A DNA stretch of 44,683 bases from assembly GCA_016936905.1 (NCBI GenBank), contig JAFGWZ010000123.1:1-44683 (forward strand). The letters are read 5' to 3'. This document shows positions 34,597 to 41,792 of the stretch, piece after piece. Under the pieces are notes generated by a model, which saw only the letters and a list, made by a program, of their open reading frames with translations, did no database searches and was not told the DNA's origin. A program made the position numbers and the translations under genes. Position 1 is the first letter of the stretch, and each line of letters begins with the position of its first letter. The stretch is from Deltaproteobacteria bacterium. Its GTDB lineage: Bacteria > Desulfobacterota > Syntrophia > Syntrophales > UBA6807.

Positions 34597-35073
34597 ATGA
34601 ACAGGCGCGGAAAAGTAATGGTGGTGGATGATGAAGCGACTATTCGTGAAGTATTATCGAGCTATCTGGAAAAAATGAATTATTCCGTTGAGACGGCCGA
34701 GGACGGTGAGGATGCCCTTAAAAAATTTAGAAAAGGGGACTTCGACCTTATCATTTCTGACCTGTCGATGCCAAAAATTGATGGCCTGGAACTGCTGAAA
34801 AGGATCCGGGTCATTGATAAAGATGTTATCTTTCTCATGATTACCGGATATCCTTCGATTGAGACAGCGGTAGACGCCATAAAGAAGGGCGCGTATGACT
34901 ATCTTACCAAACCCTTTCACATGGAAGATATTAAATTGAGGATAGAAAGGGCCTTAGAAAAGCGCTTACTAAAAGAACGCCTGAAAACTGTCCAGGGACT
35001 GGCATGGGCTCTCGTGTTTTCAATTCCCCTGTGGCTGATTCTGGGAATTATCCTTGCGGCTCTCCTCCGGTAA
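34597..35073 (+). CDS. Response regulator with a C-terminal membrane helix
   Basis: A complete receiver domain (residues 5-122): acidic residues Asp11-Asp12, phosphoacceptor Asp55 in IISDLSMP, Thr83 in MITGYPS and Lys105 in LTKPF. Residues 120-135 are a basic, probably helical linker (ALEKRLLKERLKTVQG), and residues 136-157 are a hydrophobic stretch (LAWALVFSIPLWLILGII) ending in a final Arg. No DNA-binding or enzymatic output is present. The protein is therefore predicted to hold a receiver at the inner membrane. It lies just upstream of outer-membrane and exopolysaccharide genes, without a partner kinase in sight. Confidence 0.85.
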   Translation: MNRRGKVMVVDDEATIREVLSSYLEKMNYSVETAEDGEDALKKFRKGDFDLIISDLSMPKIDGLELLKRIRVIDKDVIFLMITGYPSIETAVDAIKKGAYDYLTKPFHMEDIKLRIERALEKRLLKERLKTVQGLAWALVFSIPLWLILGIILAALLR

Positions 35074-35198
35074 TCACCAGGGTATCCCGCATCAGCAGCA
35101 AATGAAGGGCCCTGCAATGTAATATCAGACCGTTAACAAGAATCAGTCATTGTGTGAACAGATAATTTTTCCAAAAGGGGAAAAGAGGGGGGGGATTT

Positions 35199-35966
35199 AT
35201 GAAGCTGAGAAGGAGCTTGATACTTGCTGGTATCTTTCTGTTGTTCGCCGGGACCTTTGCTGCTGCAGAAGACTCGGATTATCTGTCAAAGAAAAATGCC
35301 GTGGGGGTAAGGATCGGGTATCATCTGTACGATAGTAACGACACCATCGATTACTGGCAGATGGACAAATCGGATTTTTCAAGTGCCATCGGAGAGATTA
35401 CCTATGAACGATCATTGTCAAAACGTTTCGGTATAGATTTTTCCGTGGGTTTTTTCGAGACCGATGATAACTTTGACAGTTGTAAGCGAATCTCCGGTAG
35501 CGGCTATTATATAGATGTATATCCTCAGTCCAACACAAAAGTGCGCAATATCTTTTTTTCGCCGACCCTCAAAGTATACTTGTCGCTCAGTGACTCCGTG
35601 CTCTTATATGCAGGAGCGGGGCCTGACTATTGCTACTCGGAGGCAGAGTTTCAATGGAGGCTCGATGTCAACGATGGAACGACAACGTACGACCTGACCA
35701 TTAACGAAACCGATAACAGACATTCCTTCGGGGCTCACGGACTTGTGGGAATTGAATACTACTTTTATAAAGACCCGAAAAGCCACGGTGCGTTTGATGC
35801 ACCTGTCAGTTTATTTTTCGAATACAAATATGCCACCATCAACGTGGGTGATTTCGATGAAAAAGTGGTCGATAATATTCACGCCAACTCAGGCGTGAGT
35901 ATTGGCAAGCATGATTGGAATGTGGGCGGCCACTATGTGTATGTCGGATTGCGCTGGCATTTCTAA
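35199..35966 (+). CDS. Outer-membrane beta-barrel protein
   Basis: A 255-residue secreted protein with a signal peptide ending near FAAAE (about residue 23). It has alternating amphipathic strands of about ten residues and a final strand ending in YVGLRWHF, the C-terminal aromatic signal for outer-membrane insertion. The strand count suggests an 8-stranded OmpW- or OprF-like barrel; ligand or role unknown. A strong purine-rich ribosome site (AGAGGGGGGGA) precedes the ATG. Confidence 0.8.
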   Translation: MKLRRSLILAGIFLLFAGTFAAAEDSDYLSKKNAVGVRIGYHLYDSNDTIDYWQMDKSDFSSAIGEITYERSLSKRFGIDFSVGFFETDDNFDSCKRISGSGYYIDVYPQSNTKVRNIFFSPTLKVYLSLSDSVLLYAGAGPDYCYSEAEFQWRLDVNDGTTTYDLTINETDNRHSFGAHGLVGIEYYFYKDPKSHGAFDAPVSLFFEYKYATINVGDFDEKVVDNIHANSGVSIGKHDWNVGGHYVYVGLRWHF

Positions 35967-35985
35967 CGTTTCCGGTCCCCGCGGC

Positions 35986-36336
35986 TGTCCTCATTCATTG
36001 CGACAGGGCATGGTGCCCTGACATTCCTGCAACACGCCGCAGGTAGCGGCATACGGATCAGAAATGAGTCAGGAAGTGTTATGTTTAAAGAGATTCCGTG
36101 ATAACTACTTACTAAAAACATCGCCAGGCAGGATAATTGTGAATTGCTATTACAGGATATCGCCGCCAATCGCAACATATATCCGTGAACATGAACTATT
36201 AAGAGGATGTGTCAGGATAACGCTGACCCCGATCATAACAACCATCAAATATCCGAAACTTGCGGGATTATCTATGCTCGGAGTGTTGCTGATCCTGTCG
36301 TATCAGCGGCGCCGAAAGGTTCAAGGGGACGGGTAA
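35986..36336 (+). pseudogene. Remnant of a CFI-box-CTERM domain, interrupted
   Basis: From 36064 on, the frame encodes most of the CFI-box C-terminal sorting-type domain: RFRDNYLLKTSPGR, YYRISPPIATYI, LLRGCVRITLTPI, then a hydrophobic helix (LAGLSMLGVLLIL) and a basic end (SYQRRRK). The family normally begins with CFIATAAYGS. Here FIAT (35994-36005) and AAYGS (36046-36060) are both present but separated by 40 bases (36006-36045), which shift the frame and carry two small hairpins (GGGCA-TGG-TGCCC and CCTGC-N8-GCAGG). No upstream protein part is left. A Met at 36064 could allow a 90-residue peptide, but it would lack a signal sequence. Confidence 0.75.
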
Positions 36337-36350
36337 CCAACGACGGTATA

Positions 36351-36436
36351 AGTGATTAGTGGTAAGTGGCGAGTGGTTATTAGTGACCACTAATCACTAT
36401 TCACTACCCCCTACACCCTATCCCCTACCCCCTATA
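36351..36436. repeat. Opposed heptad array with a hairpin centre
   Basis: The left arm has 7-bp units (AGTGATT, AGTGGTA, AGTGGCG, AGTGGTT), the centre is ATTAGTG-AC-CACTAAT, and the right arm has units in the complementary sense (CACTATT, CACTACC, CCCTACA, CCCTATC, CCCTACC, CCCTATA). The phase of 7 is strict. The arms are related but not exact complements. Confidence 0.8.
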
Positions 36437-36466
36437 TTGATGTCTGTAACTCCCTGCAAACATCAG

Positions 36467-36525
36467 ATTCCCGCTTTCGCGGGAATGACATATCGGAAAG
36501 TTCATGCCTTTTTCCAAAGTCGTCA
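36467..36525. repeat. CCCGCTTTCGCGGG palindrome with a GACTTCGT-type end
   Basis: An 8-bp stem with a TTTC loop (ATTCCCGC / GCGGGAAT, 36467-36486), a repeat type common in proteobacteria. The right-hand end GCCTTTTTCCAAAGTCGTCA (36506-36525) resembles the right end of the element at 6376-6511. Confidence 0.6.
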
Positions 36526-36707
36526 ATTTTCTTGATATACCAATTCCCACTTCACATCCCGAATCATCTTTTATTTTCAAATTAAATATGTTAATTTTCT
36601 TTATTGAAAATTGCACATCGTGGTCTTTTTCGGAAGCGTCACGGGGCATGACAGTCTTTTCATAATAAGAGACCACTGACCAGTCACCATAATAAGGAGA
36701 GCCAACT

Positions 36708-39005
36708 ATGACCTCGAAGCGATTCATAACATCTTTTGTCGTATTTATTCTTGCAATAGCCCTTGTGGCCTGCGGAAGCTCCGACTCAAAAAAAGCAAAA
36801 TTCTATGAGAAAGGGATGGAACTCTACGCGAAGGGTGAGTACGGTAAGGCCGCGATAAACTTCGGCAACGCCGCGAAAATTGATCCTCAGTTTGCAGACG
36901 CTTACGCCATGATGGGCCAGTCACTCATGAAGCGAATGCAATTTAAACAGGCTTTCGGCGCCCTGACAAAAGCAGTTGAGCTGAAAGCGGACCTCTGGGA
37001 TGCGCACGTAGCACTGGGTAATATCTACCTCGCCGGCCGTAAAAAAGATATGGCTTGGGAAAAAGTAAATCTGGTCCTGAGTAAAAATCCAAACCACCAC
37101 GAAGCCTTGCTCTTAAAAGCAAATTGCCTTACCTCCGAAGGCAGATACGCCGAGGCACACCAAATTATCACCTCGCTTATCGATAAAGATCCCGACAACA
37201 ACAACCTCTATCTCATACTGGCCACGATTCTGTTACGAGAGAAGAACCTGATAGGCGCGGAGAAAGCCCTGACAACACTTCTTCTAAAAGACGAGACGAA
37301 TATACGGGGACATCTGCTGCTGGCGCAGATACTCGAGCATGAAAACCGCCTTCCCGAGGCCGAAAATGAATTAAAAATACTTGTCAGCCAGCAACCGGAT
37401 AAAGATGAACCGAAGATCCTGCTGGCTCAATTTTACAACCGGACGAATAAAAAAAGTGACGCAGAAAAAATCCTCACCGATATGATCAACGCAAAGCCCC
37501 GGGAAATGCGACTACATCTCAACCTTGCCCGGTTTTATTTCGACAACAAACAATATGAACAGATGGTCGCGACATTACAGACCGTGATCAAGGATTTCCC
37601 CGGTCAATACGCGCCATACGATATACTTGCCCGGTATGAACTGGGGCAAAATAACAAAGACAAGGCTATCGAACTTCTTGAACAATACATGGCAAGCGCG
37701 AAATCAGGACCGGATATACTGAAAGCAAAGACGATGCTGGCGGGAATTCGATTTTACGAACGTAACTTCGACGAATCAATGAAACTGGTGAACGAAGTGC
37801 TGGCAGAAAATCCCAACGACGCAACGGGCCATACACTGAAAGGTGATCTTTTGGTTGCCCAAAAAGACTATGTCGGAGCAATTGCCGAATATCGTACGGT
37901 TATCAAGGATGAGCCGGAAAACACTTCCGTGCTTCTCGGCCTGGCCCGGACGCACCTTCTCAATAAGGAGCCGGAGATCGCCAAAGATACTTATAGAAGC
38001 ATCCTCACCATAAATCCGAACACCGGCCCAGCCCTGCTCGCACTCGGCAATATGGCCCTTGATGAGAAAGATCTTGACACGGCCGACCGATATTTTTCAC
38101 GCCTCCTGACAGTCGCGCCTGAGTCCCCCGTCCCTTATTACAAAAAGGGAATAGTAAAACAGCTTGAACAGAAAGGAGAGGAAGCGACGGTTCTCTTCGA
38201 AAAAGCTCTGGAAGCAAACATTGATTATACGCCGGCGCTCGTTCGGAGTCTTGATCCCCTGTTACAGGAAAAGAATGTGGATGAGGCAATCCAGCGTGTT
38301 GAGCGGCAACTCAAAAAAAGTCCTGAAAATCCTTCTTATTACATAGTTCTTGGAAAACTTTATGCCGTTAAAAAAGACTATGCAACGGCGGAAAAGAACT
38401 TTGAAAAAGCATACGAAATCAATCCGAACAGTCAACAGGCGCTGTTCAATCTTGCCCGGCTAGAACACTTAAAGGGGTCGCCTGACGAAGCCCTGGCAAA
38501 CTATGAGAAAATGAGAAAGCTGAATCCCGATGATACTCGGATTCCCCTTCTTATGGCCATGACGATGGAACAGAAGGGCGAACCGAAAGAGGCGGCGGCG
38601 ATTTATGAAGAAATTCTCGGTAAAACCCCCGATTCTCCCCTGGCGGCAAACAACCTTGCGTTCTACTACGCCGAATATGAACCGACAAAAGAAAATCTTG
38701 AAAAAGCCGAGAAAATAATGGCGCCGCTCCTGGAAAAATTTAAAAATGAACCGGCCATCGTGGATACCGGCGCCTGGGTCTTCTACCGAAAGGGCGATTA
38801 TAAAAAGGCGGCTGATCTCATGACAAATATACAAGATAAAATTAAAAAAGTTCCTGCCATTAACTATCATGTGGGAATGATTCATCTCGGACTGGGAGAT
38901 AAACCCACAGCGCAAGAACATCTCAAACGTGCTGTGGAAAGCGGTGAAAAATTCCCCGGCTACGAAGATGCACAGAAGGCCCTGTCGCGAGTGAGTGGAA
39001 AGTGA
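36708..39005 (+). CDS. PrsT-like TPR lipoprotein of an exosortase/EPS system
   Basis: A 765-residue lipoprotein. The signal peptide ends in the lipobox ALVAC (Cys22), so the protein should be anchored to a membrane by lipid. The rest is a chain of about 20 TPR-like repeats (for example FYEKGMELYAKGEYGKAAIN). It resembles the PrsT proteins (TIGR02917) of PEP-CTERM/exosortase loci but is shorter than the roughly 900 residues I recall for them. The likely role is scaffolding of polysaccharide export or surface sorting. It is followed by two palindromic repeats and then the export protein gene. Confidence 0.85.
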   Translation: MTSKRFITSFVVFILAIALVACGSSDSKKAKFYEKGMELYAKGEYGKAAINFGNAAKIDPQFADAYAMMGQSLMKRMQFKQAFGALTKAVELKADLWDAHVALGNIYLAGRKKDMAWEKVNLVLSKNPNHHEALLLKANCLTSEGRYAEAHQIITSLIDKDPDNNNLYLILATILLREKNLIGAEKALTTLLLKDETNIRGHLLLAQILEHENRLPEAENELKILVSQQPDKDEPKILLAQFYNRTNKKSDAEKILTDMINAKPREMRLHLNLARFYFDNKQYEQMVATLQTVIKDFPGQYAPYDILARYELGQNNKDKAIELLEQYMASAKSGPDILKAKTMLAGIRFYERNFDESMKLVNEVLAENPNDATGHTLKGDLLVAQKDYVGAIAEYRTVIKDEPENTSVLLGLARTHLLNKEPEIAKDTYRSILTINPNTGPALLALGNMALDEKDLDTADRYFSRLLTVAPESPVPYYKKGIVKQLEQKGEEATVLFEKALEANIDYTPALVRSLDPLLQEKNVDEAIQRVERQLKKSPENPSYYIVLGKLYAVKKDYATAEKNFEKAYEINPNSQQALFNLARLEHLKGSPDEALANYEKMRKLNPDDTRIPLLMAMTMEQKGEPKEAAAIYEEILGKTPDSPLAANNLAFYYAEYEPTKENLEKAEKIMAPLLEKFKNEPAIVDTGAWVFYRKGDYKKAADLMTNIQDKIKKVPAINYHVGMIHLGLGDKPTAQEHLKRAVESGEKFPGYEDAQKALSRVSGK

Positions 39006-39016
39006 CAAGTGGTAAC

Positions 39017-39090
39017 GGGCTGTTGCCCAAACGAAAATTCATTTAAGCGGTCTTCATAGACCCAGTGAAAATGAAATTGGGCAATAACCC
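39017..39090. repeat. Inverted repeat GGGCTGTTGCCCAA type
   Basis: The arms GGGCTGTTGCCCAA (39017-39030) and TTGGGCAATAACCC (39077-39090) pair with two mismatches around a 46-base centre. It starts about 10 bases after the PrsT-like stop codon and could end its transcript. Confidence 0.65.
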
Positions 39091-39120
39091 CGTGACATAC
39101 CGTTAAAAAAGTCATTACAT

Positions 39121-39244
39121 GAGGCTGTTCAAAAATGTCCAGATGCAAGGCGCCCGAAATCCCGAGTAGTGAGGCGTACTTATGGTACGTCGCAGCGACG
39201 ATGGATGAGGGAAACGCAGCAGATGGGCGTTTTTCAACAGCCTC
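39121..39244. repeat. MITE-like element with GAGGCTGTT ends
   Basis: Terminal inverted repeats of 15 bp with one mismatch (GAGGCTGTTCAAAAA / TTTTTCAACAGCCTC). The similarity continues inward (GTCCAGATGC against GCAGATGGGC read inverted), and a central small hairpin GTACTTATGGTAC is present. Length is 124 bp with no reading frame. It matches my memory of a repeat seen in many delta-proteobacterial genomes. Confidence 0.75.
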
Positions 39245-39293
39245 GTAAGTAGTGACATGTTAACCGAGTGATGCCGGCGAGGAGTTCGATCTT

Positions 39294-39857
39294 ATGAAAC
39301 GATATAGTTTGTGTGTCCTTTTGGTTATATTGATTATCTGTTCTGGTGGGGCGGTGAATGCCTTCGCCGGGGAAAACAGATATACCATCGGTCCCGGCGA
39401 CGTCATAGAGATATCCGTATGGAAAGATGAAAGCCTGACCAAGCAGATTGTCGTGCCGCCGGACGGCGTCATTGCGTTTCCCCTGATCGGAGATATTGAT
39501 GTGACTGAATTAACGGTACCACAGTTGAGAGAAATCGTATCGAAAAAAGTGAAGGATTTCGTGACCGACGCCACAGCCACGGCTATGCTCATCAGCGCCA
39601 ACAGCATGAATGCCTATGTAGTTGGGAAAGTAAATAAGCCGGGGCAATTCTCCATCACAATGGATACGAATGTCATGCAGATTCTTGGCATGGCGGGTGA
39701 CTTGACCGCGTTCGCGTCGCCGGATGACATTATCATCCTCCGTGAGGAAAAAGGAAAGGCAATCACGATCCCCTTCGATTATGATGAAGTGAAAAAAGGG
39801 GAAAATCTGTCACAAAACATCAAACTTAAACGAGGAGATGTTGTCGTGGTGCCGTAG
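39294..39857 (+). CDS. Polysaccharide export protein (Wza-like, XrtA locus)
   Basis: A 187-residue periplasmic or outer-membrane protein. The signal peptide ends near NAFAG (about residue 25). It is followed by the Poly_export domain (YTIGPGDVIEISVWKDE, VPPDGVIAFPLIGDI) and one SLBB-like domain (NAYVVGKVNKPGQF, ILREEKGKAITIPFDYDEV). The length fits the short export proteins of exosortase-type loci rather than full-length Wza, which lacks nothing essential here but is longer. GAGGAG lies about 9 bases before the ATG. The end KRGDVVVVP is complete. Confidence 0.9.
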   Translation: MKRYSLCVLLVILIICSGGAVNAFAGENRYTIGPGDVIEISVWKDESLTKQIVVPPDGVIAFPLIGDIDVTELTVPQLREIVSKKVKDFVTDATATAMLISANSMNAYVVGKVNKPGQFSITMDTNVMQILGMAGDLTAFASPDDIIILREEKGKAITIPFDYDEVKKGENLSQNIKLKRGDVVVVP

Positions 39858-39879
39858 GCACCAATCATGATCGCTGAAA

Positions 39880-39914
39880 CTCGAAATACTAAAAAAGAAA
39901 TACGAAACAATTTC
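39880..39914. repeat. Heptad array left of the four-helix-bundle gene
   Basis: Five 7-bp units: CTCGAAA, TACTAAA, AAAGAAA, TACGAAA and CAATTTC. The complements of the first and fourth units (TTTCGAG, TTTCGTA) recur in the array at 40276-40310 on the other side of the gene. Confidence 0.75.
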
Positions 39915-39916
39915 AA

Positions 39917-40106
39917 ATGACCAAAATCCTGAATTCCACACAATATGACCTCGAAGACCGAACTTTCAATTTTGCAAGGGATGTCAGGCGTTTTGTTCAG
40001 AACTTACAAAAAACAATGTCTAACATTGAAGATGGAAAACAACTGACAAGATCGTCAGGTTCAGTCGGTGCAAACTACATCGAGGCGAATGAAGCGTTAA
40101 GTAAGA
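39917..40106 (+). pseudogene. Four-helix-bundle (23S rRNA intervening-sequence type) protein, truncated
   Basis: The first 63 codons match the family well: YDLEDRTFNFARDVRRFVQ, then LQKTMSNIEDGKQL and RSSGSVGANYIEANEALSKK. Normally the protein continues for about 55 more residues (two helices). Here the frame runs into the octad-arm element at 40107 and ends in unrelated residues at 40198. The missing half is not found downstream, so part of the gene was lost. Proteins of this fold occur in 23S rRNA intervening sequences, and the Avd proteins of diversity-generating retroelements share it. Confidence 0.85.
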
Positions 40107-40242
40107 AGGTTCTTCTCCCATTTAGTTGCAAAAGGGGATCCGAGGGTTCAAGGATTCCAGGGTTCAAGTGTTTGTATTTTGATCGGCATTTCACTTGAAT
40201 CCTCGACCCCTTGATTCCTTGAATCCTGGGAAAAACAGCAAC
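40107..40242. repeat. Octad-arm element, copy 2 (inverted), inside the four-helix-bundle gene
   Basis: The reverse of the element at 7075-7253: AGGTTCTTCTCCCATTTAGTTGCAAAAG at one end and AAAAACAGCAAC at the other (described as separate end pieces), with the same octad arms. The spacer is about 19 bp instead of about 63 and is unrelated. It interrupts the gene just after the codons for ALSKK. Confidence 0.8.
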
Positions 40243-40275
40243 TTTTTCGGAGATGACCCAGCAAGAGAGACTTTG

Positions 40276-40310
40276 TTTCGAGTTTCGATATTCGTATTTC
40301 GTATTTATAG
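40276..40310. repeat. Heptad array right of the four-helix-bundle gene
   Basis: Units TTTCGAG, TTTCGAT, ATTCGTA, TTTCGTA and TTTATAG. Same words as the array at 39880 in the complementary sense but in a different order, so the pair is not a simple terminal inverted repeat. Confidence 0.75.
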
Positions 40311-40328
40311 AAAAAGGGGGGTTCACCA

Positions 40329-41483
40329 ATGCGTATCAGATACCTTCAGTGTTTGTTGCTTTTTGCCCTGATGTTTCTTTTCATTGGACCTTCGTATGCT
40401 GCCGAATTCACTGTTAATCCCTCTCTAAGTCTCCGAGGAGAATATAACGATAATATAGATTTCTCCAGAACGAACAAGAGGGACGATTACATCGGAACGA
40501 TCAGTCCCGGCCTGGAGCTCGGCTATGGTACCGATCGTATTAATGTCAAGGCGCGCGCCGGTGTCGATTTTCTCCGCTATCATGAGTATACCGATCAAAA
40601 TACGGAACGGCAGAATTACACCGTAGACGCTTCTTATCGGGCATTCGAGCGGTTCACGGTCAATGCAAACGGATCATATACAAAAGATACCACCCTCGAT
40701 TCCGAACTCCAGGAAACGGGCATCGTGGAGCGACGTTCGGAGAGGGAAAGCTACAGCGCCGGTGGTGGCATTTCCTACCGGATAAGCGAAGTATCTGATT
40801 TATCAATCAATTACACATTCTCAGAAACGGATTATGACCTGGACACATATACCGACTCGGAGGGGCACGGCGTATCCTTATCCTATGGTTACACATTCAA
40901 TAATCGTCTGGACACACTATCGATCAGGCCGTATTGGAATAACACCGATTCAGAAGACGATAAAATCGACACATACGGCCTTTCACTCGGCCTGAACCAT
41001 CAATTTACCCCGACTTTCAGCACAGGTATCAACGCAGGCGCCCGATATACGGAAACAGAGAACAACGCTGGTGTAACAGACGATAACTGGGGGTGGACAG
41101 CCGACGTCAGTGTAACAAAAACCTGGCAAACCGCGTCGGCAAGCCTGAGTTATAGCCATGATTTGAGCTATACCGCCGAGGGAGAAAATGTTGACGTCGA
41201 CAGATTTTCGCTGGACTCGCATATAATGATGACACAAAAGTTTGGTGTTCGGCTTTCCGGATCACTGTATTTTACAAAATCCACCGGCCGTATTACACAG
41301 GACAGAGATGTTCGATACTATCATATCAGTCCCTCTTTCTTCTATAACATCACCCAACATCATTACCTGGAGCTTGCGTACAGTTATGCCAATGAATTCG
41401 ATAAGAAACTCACCGACGATCGTGAACTGGATCGAAACATGGTATGGCTCACGCTGAACTTCAATTTCCCCCGGACGTGGTAG
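40329..41483 (+). CDS. Outer-membrane beta-barrel of an exosortase/EPS locus
   Basis: A 384-residue secreted protein with a signal peptide ending near SYAAE (about residue 24). The mature start FTVNPSLSLRGEYNDNIDF is typical of the TIGR03016-type outer-membrane proteins of PEP-CTERM loci. The rest consists of some 16 predicted beta-strands with short turns rich in Asp, Glu and Asn. The last strand (NMVWLTLNFNFPRTW) ends in an aromatic residue. It is probably the outer-membrane part of exopolysaccharide secretion. Confidence 0.85.
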   Translation: MRIRYLQCLLLFALMFLFIGPSYAAEFTVNPSLSLRGEYNDNIDFSRTNKRDDYIGTISPGLELGYGTDRINVKARAGVDFLRYHEYTDQNTERQNYTVDASYRAFERFTVNANGSYTKDTTLDSELQETGIVERRSERESYSAGGGISYRISEVSDLSINYTFSETDYDLDTYTDSEGHGVSLSYGYTFNNRLDTLSIRPYWNNTDSEDDKIDTYGLSLGLNHQFTPTFSTGINAGARYTETENNAGVTDDNWGWTADVSVTKTWQTASASLSYSHDLSYTAEGENVDVDRFSLDSHIMMTQKFGVRLSGSLYFTKSTGRITQDRDVRYYHISPSFFYNITQHHYLELAYSYANEFDKKLTDDRELDRNMVWLTLNFNFPRTW

Positions 41484-41792
41484 TTGAAAAAAGTGAAAGA
41501 ACAGTCATAAATTCATTATTTATGGCACCAATATTGCTTTACATAAATGGTTCTAGTGTGGCCATAGCGGCCACACTATTGACAGCAAAGGAGAGATTAC
41601 ATCTTTTACAACTAATTCAGAATGGGGACACAGGAAATCGTATACGGGCAAACGGAAACCTCATTCCTTGAGCCTTGAGCCGATTTGACATTGTGTTAAC
41701 AGGCCCTTCGGCCCGTAACACTTGCCACGAACCACTTAACACTTTAGTGTTCGACATACGAAGCATCTCGGAAAGGGAGCCATCAATCAGCC
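41484..41792. other. Intergenic region with several hairpins
   Basis: About 310 bases. It holds the perfect hairpin at 41554-41578, a short TGAGCCT / TGAGCCG duplicate near 41668, and a nested palindrome around 41693-41722 (GTGTTA with TAACAC enclosing GGCCCTTCGGCCC). No gene was seen; AAAGGGAG precedes the next start. Confidence 0.5.
41554..41578. terminator. Perfect 10-bp hairpin after the outer-membrane barrel gene
   Basis: The stem is TAGTGTGGCC / GGCCACACTA with loop ATAGC, 70 bases after the stop codon. Only two T follow, so it is at best a weak intrinsic terminator; a protein-binding palindrome or repeat is the alternative. Confidence 0.5.

Larger units (their letters stand above)
36337..36707. 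other. Intergenic region before the exopolysaccharide locus
   Basis: About 370 bases with an opposed heptad array (36351-36436), a CCCGCTTTCGCGGG palindrome (36467-36486) and an AT-rich stretch (36530-36640). The ribosome site AAGGAGAG lies 9 bases before the PrsT-like ATG. No convincing promoter boxes were found. Confidence 0.5.
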
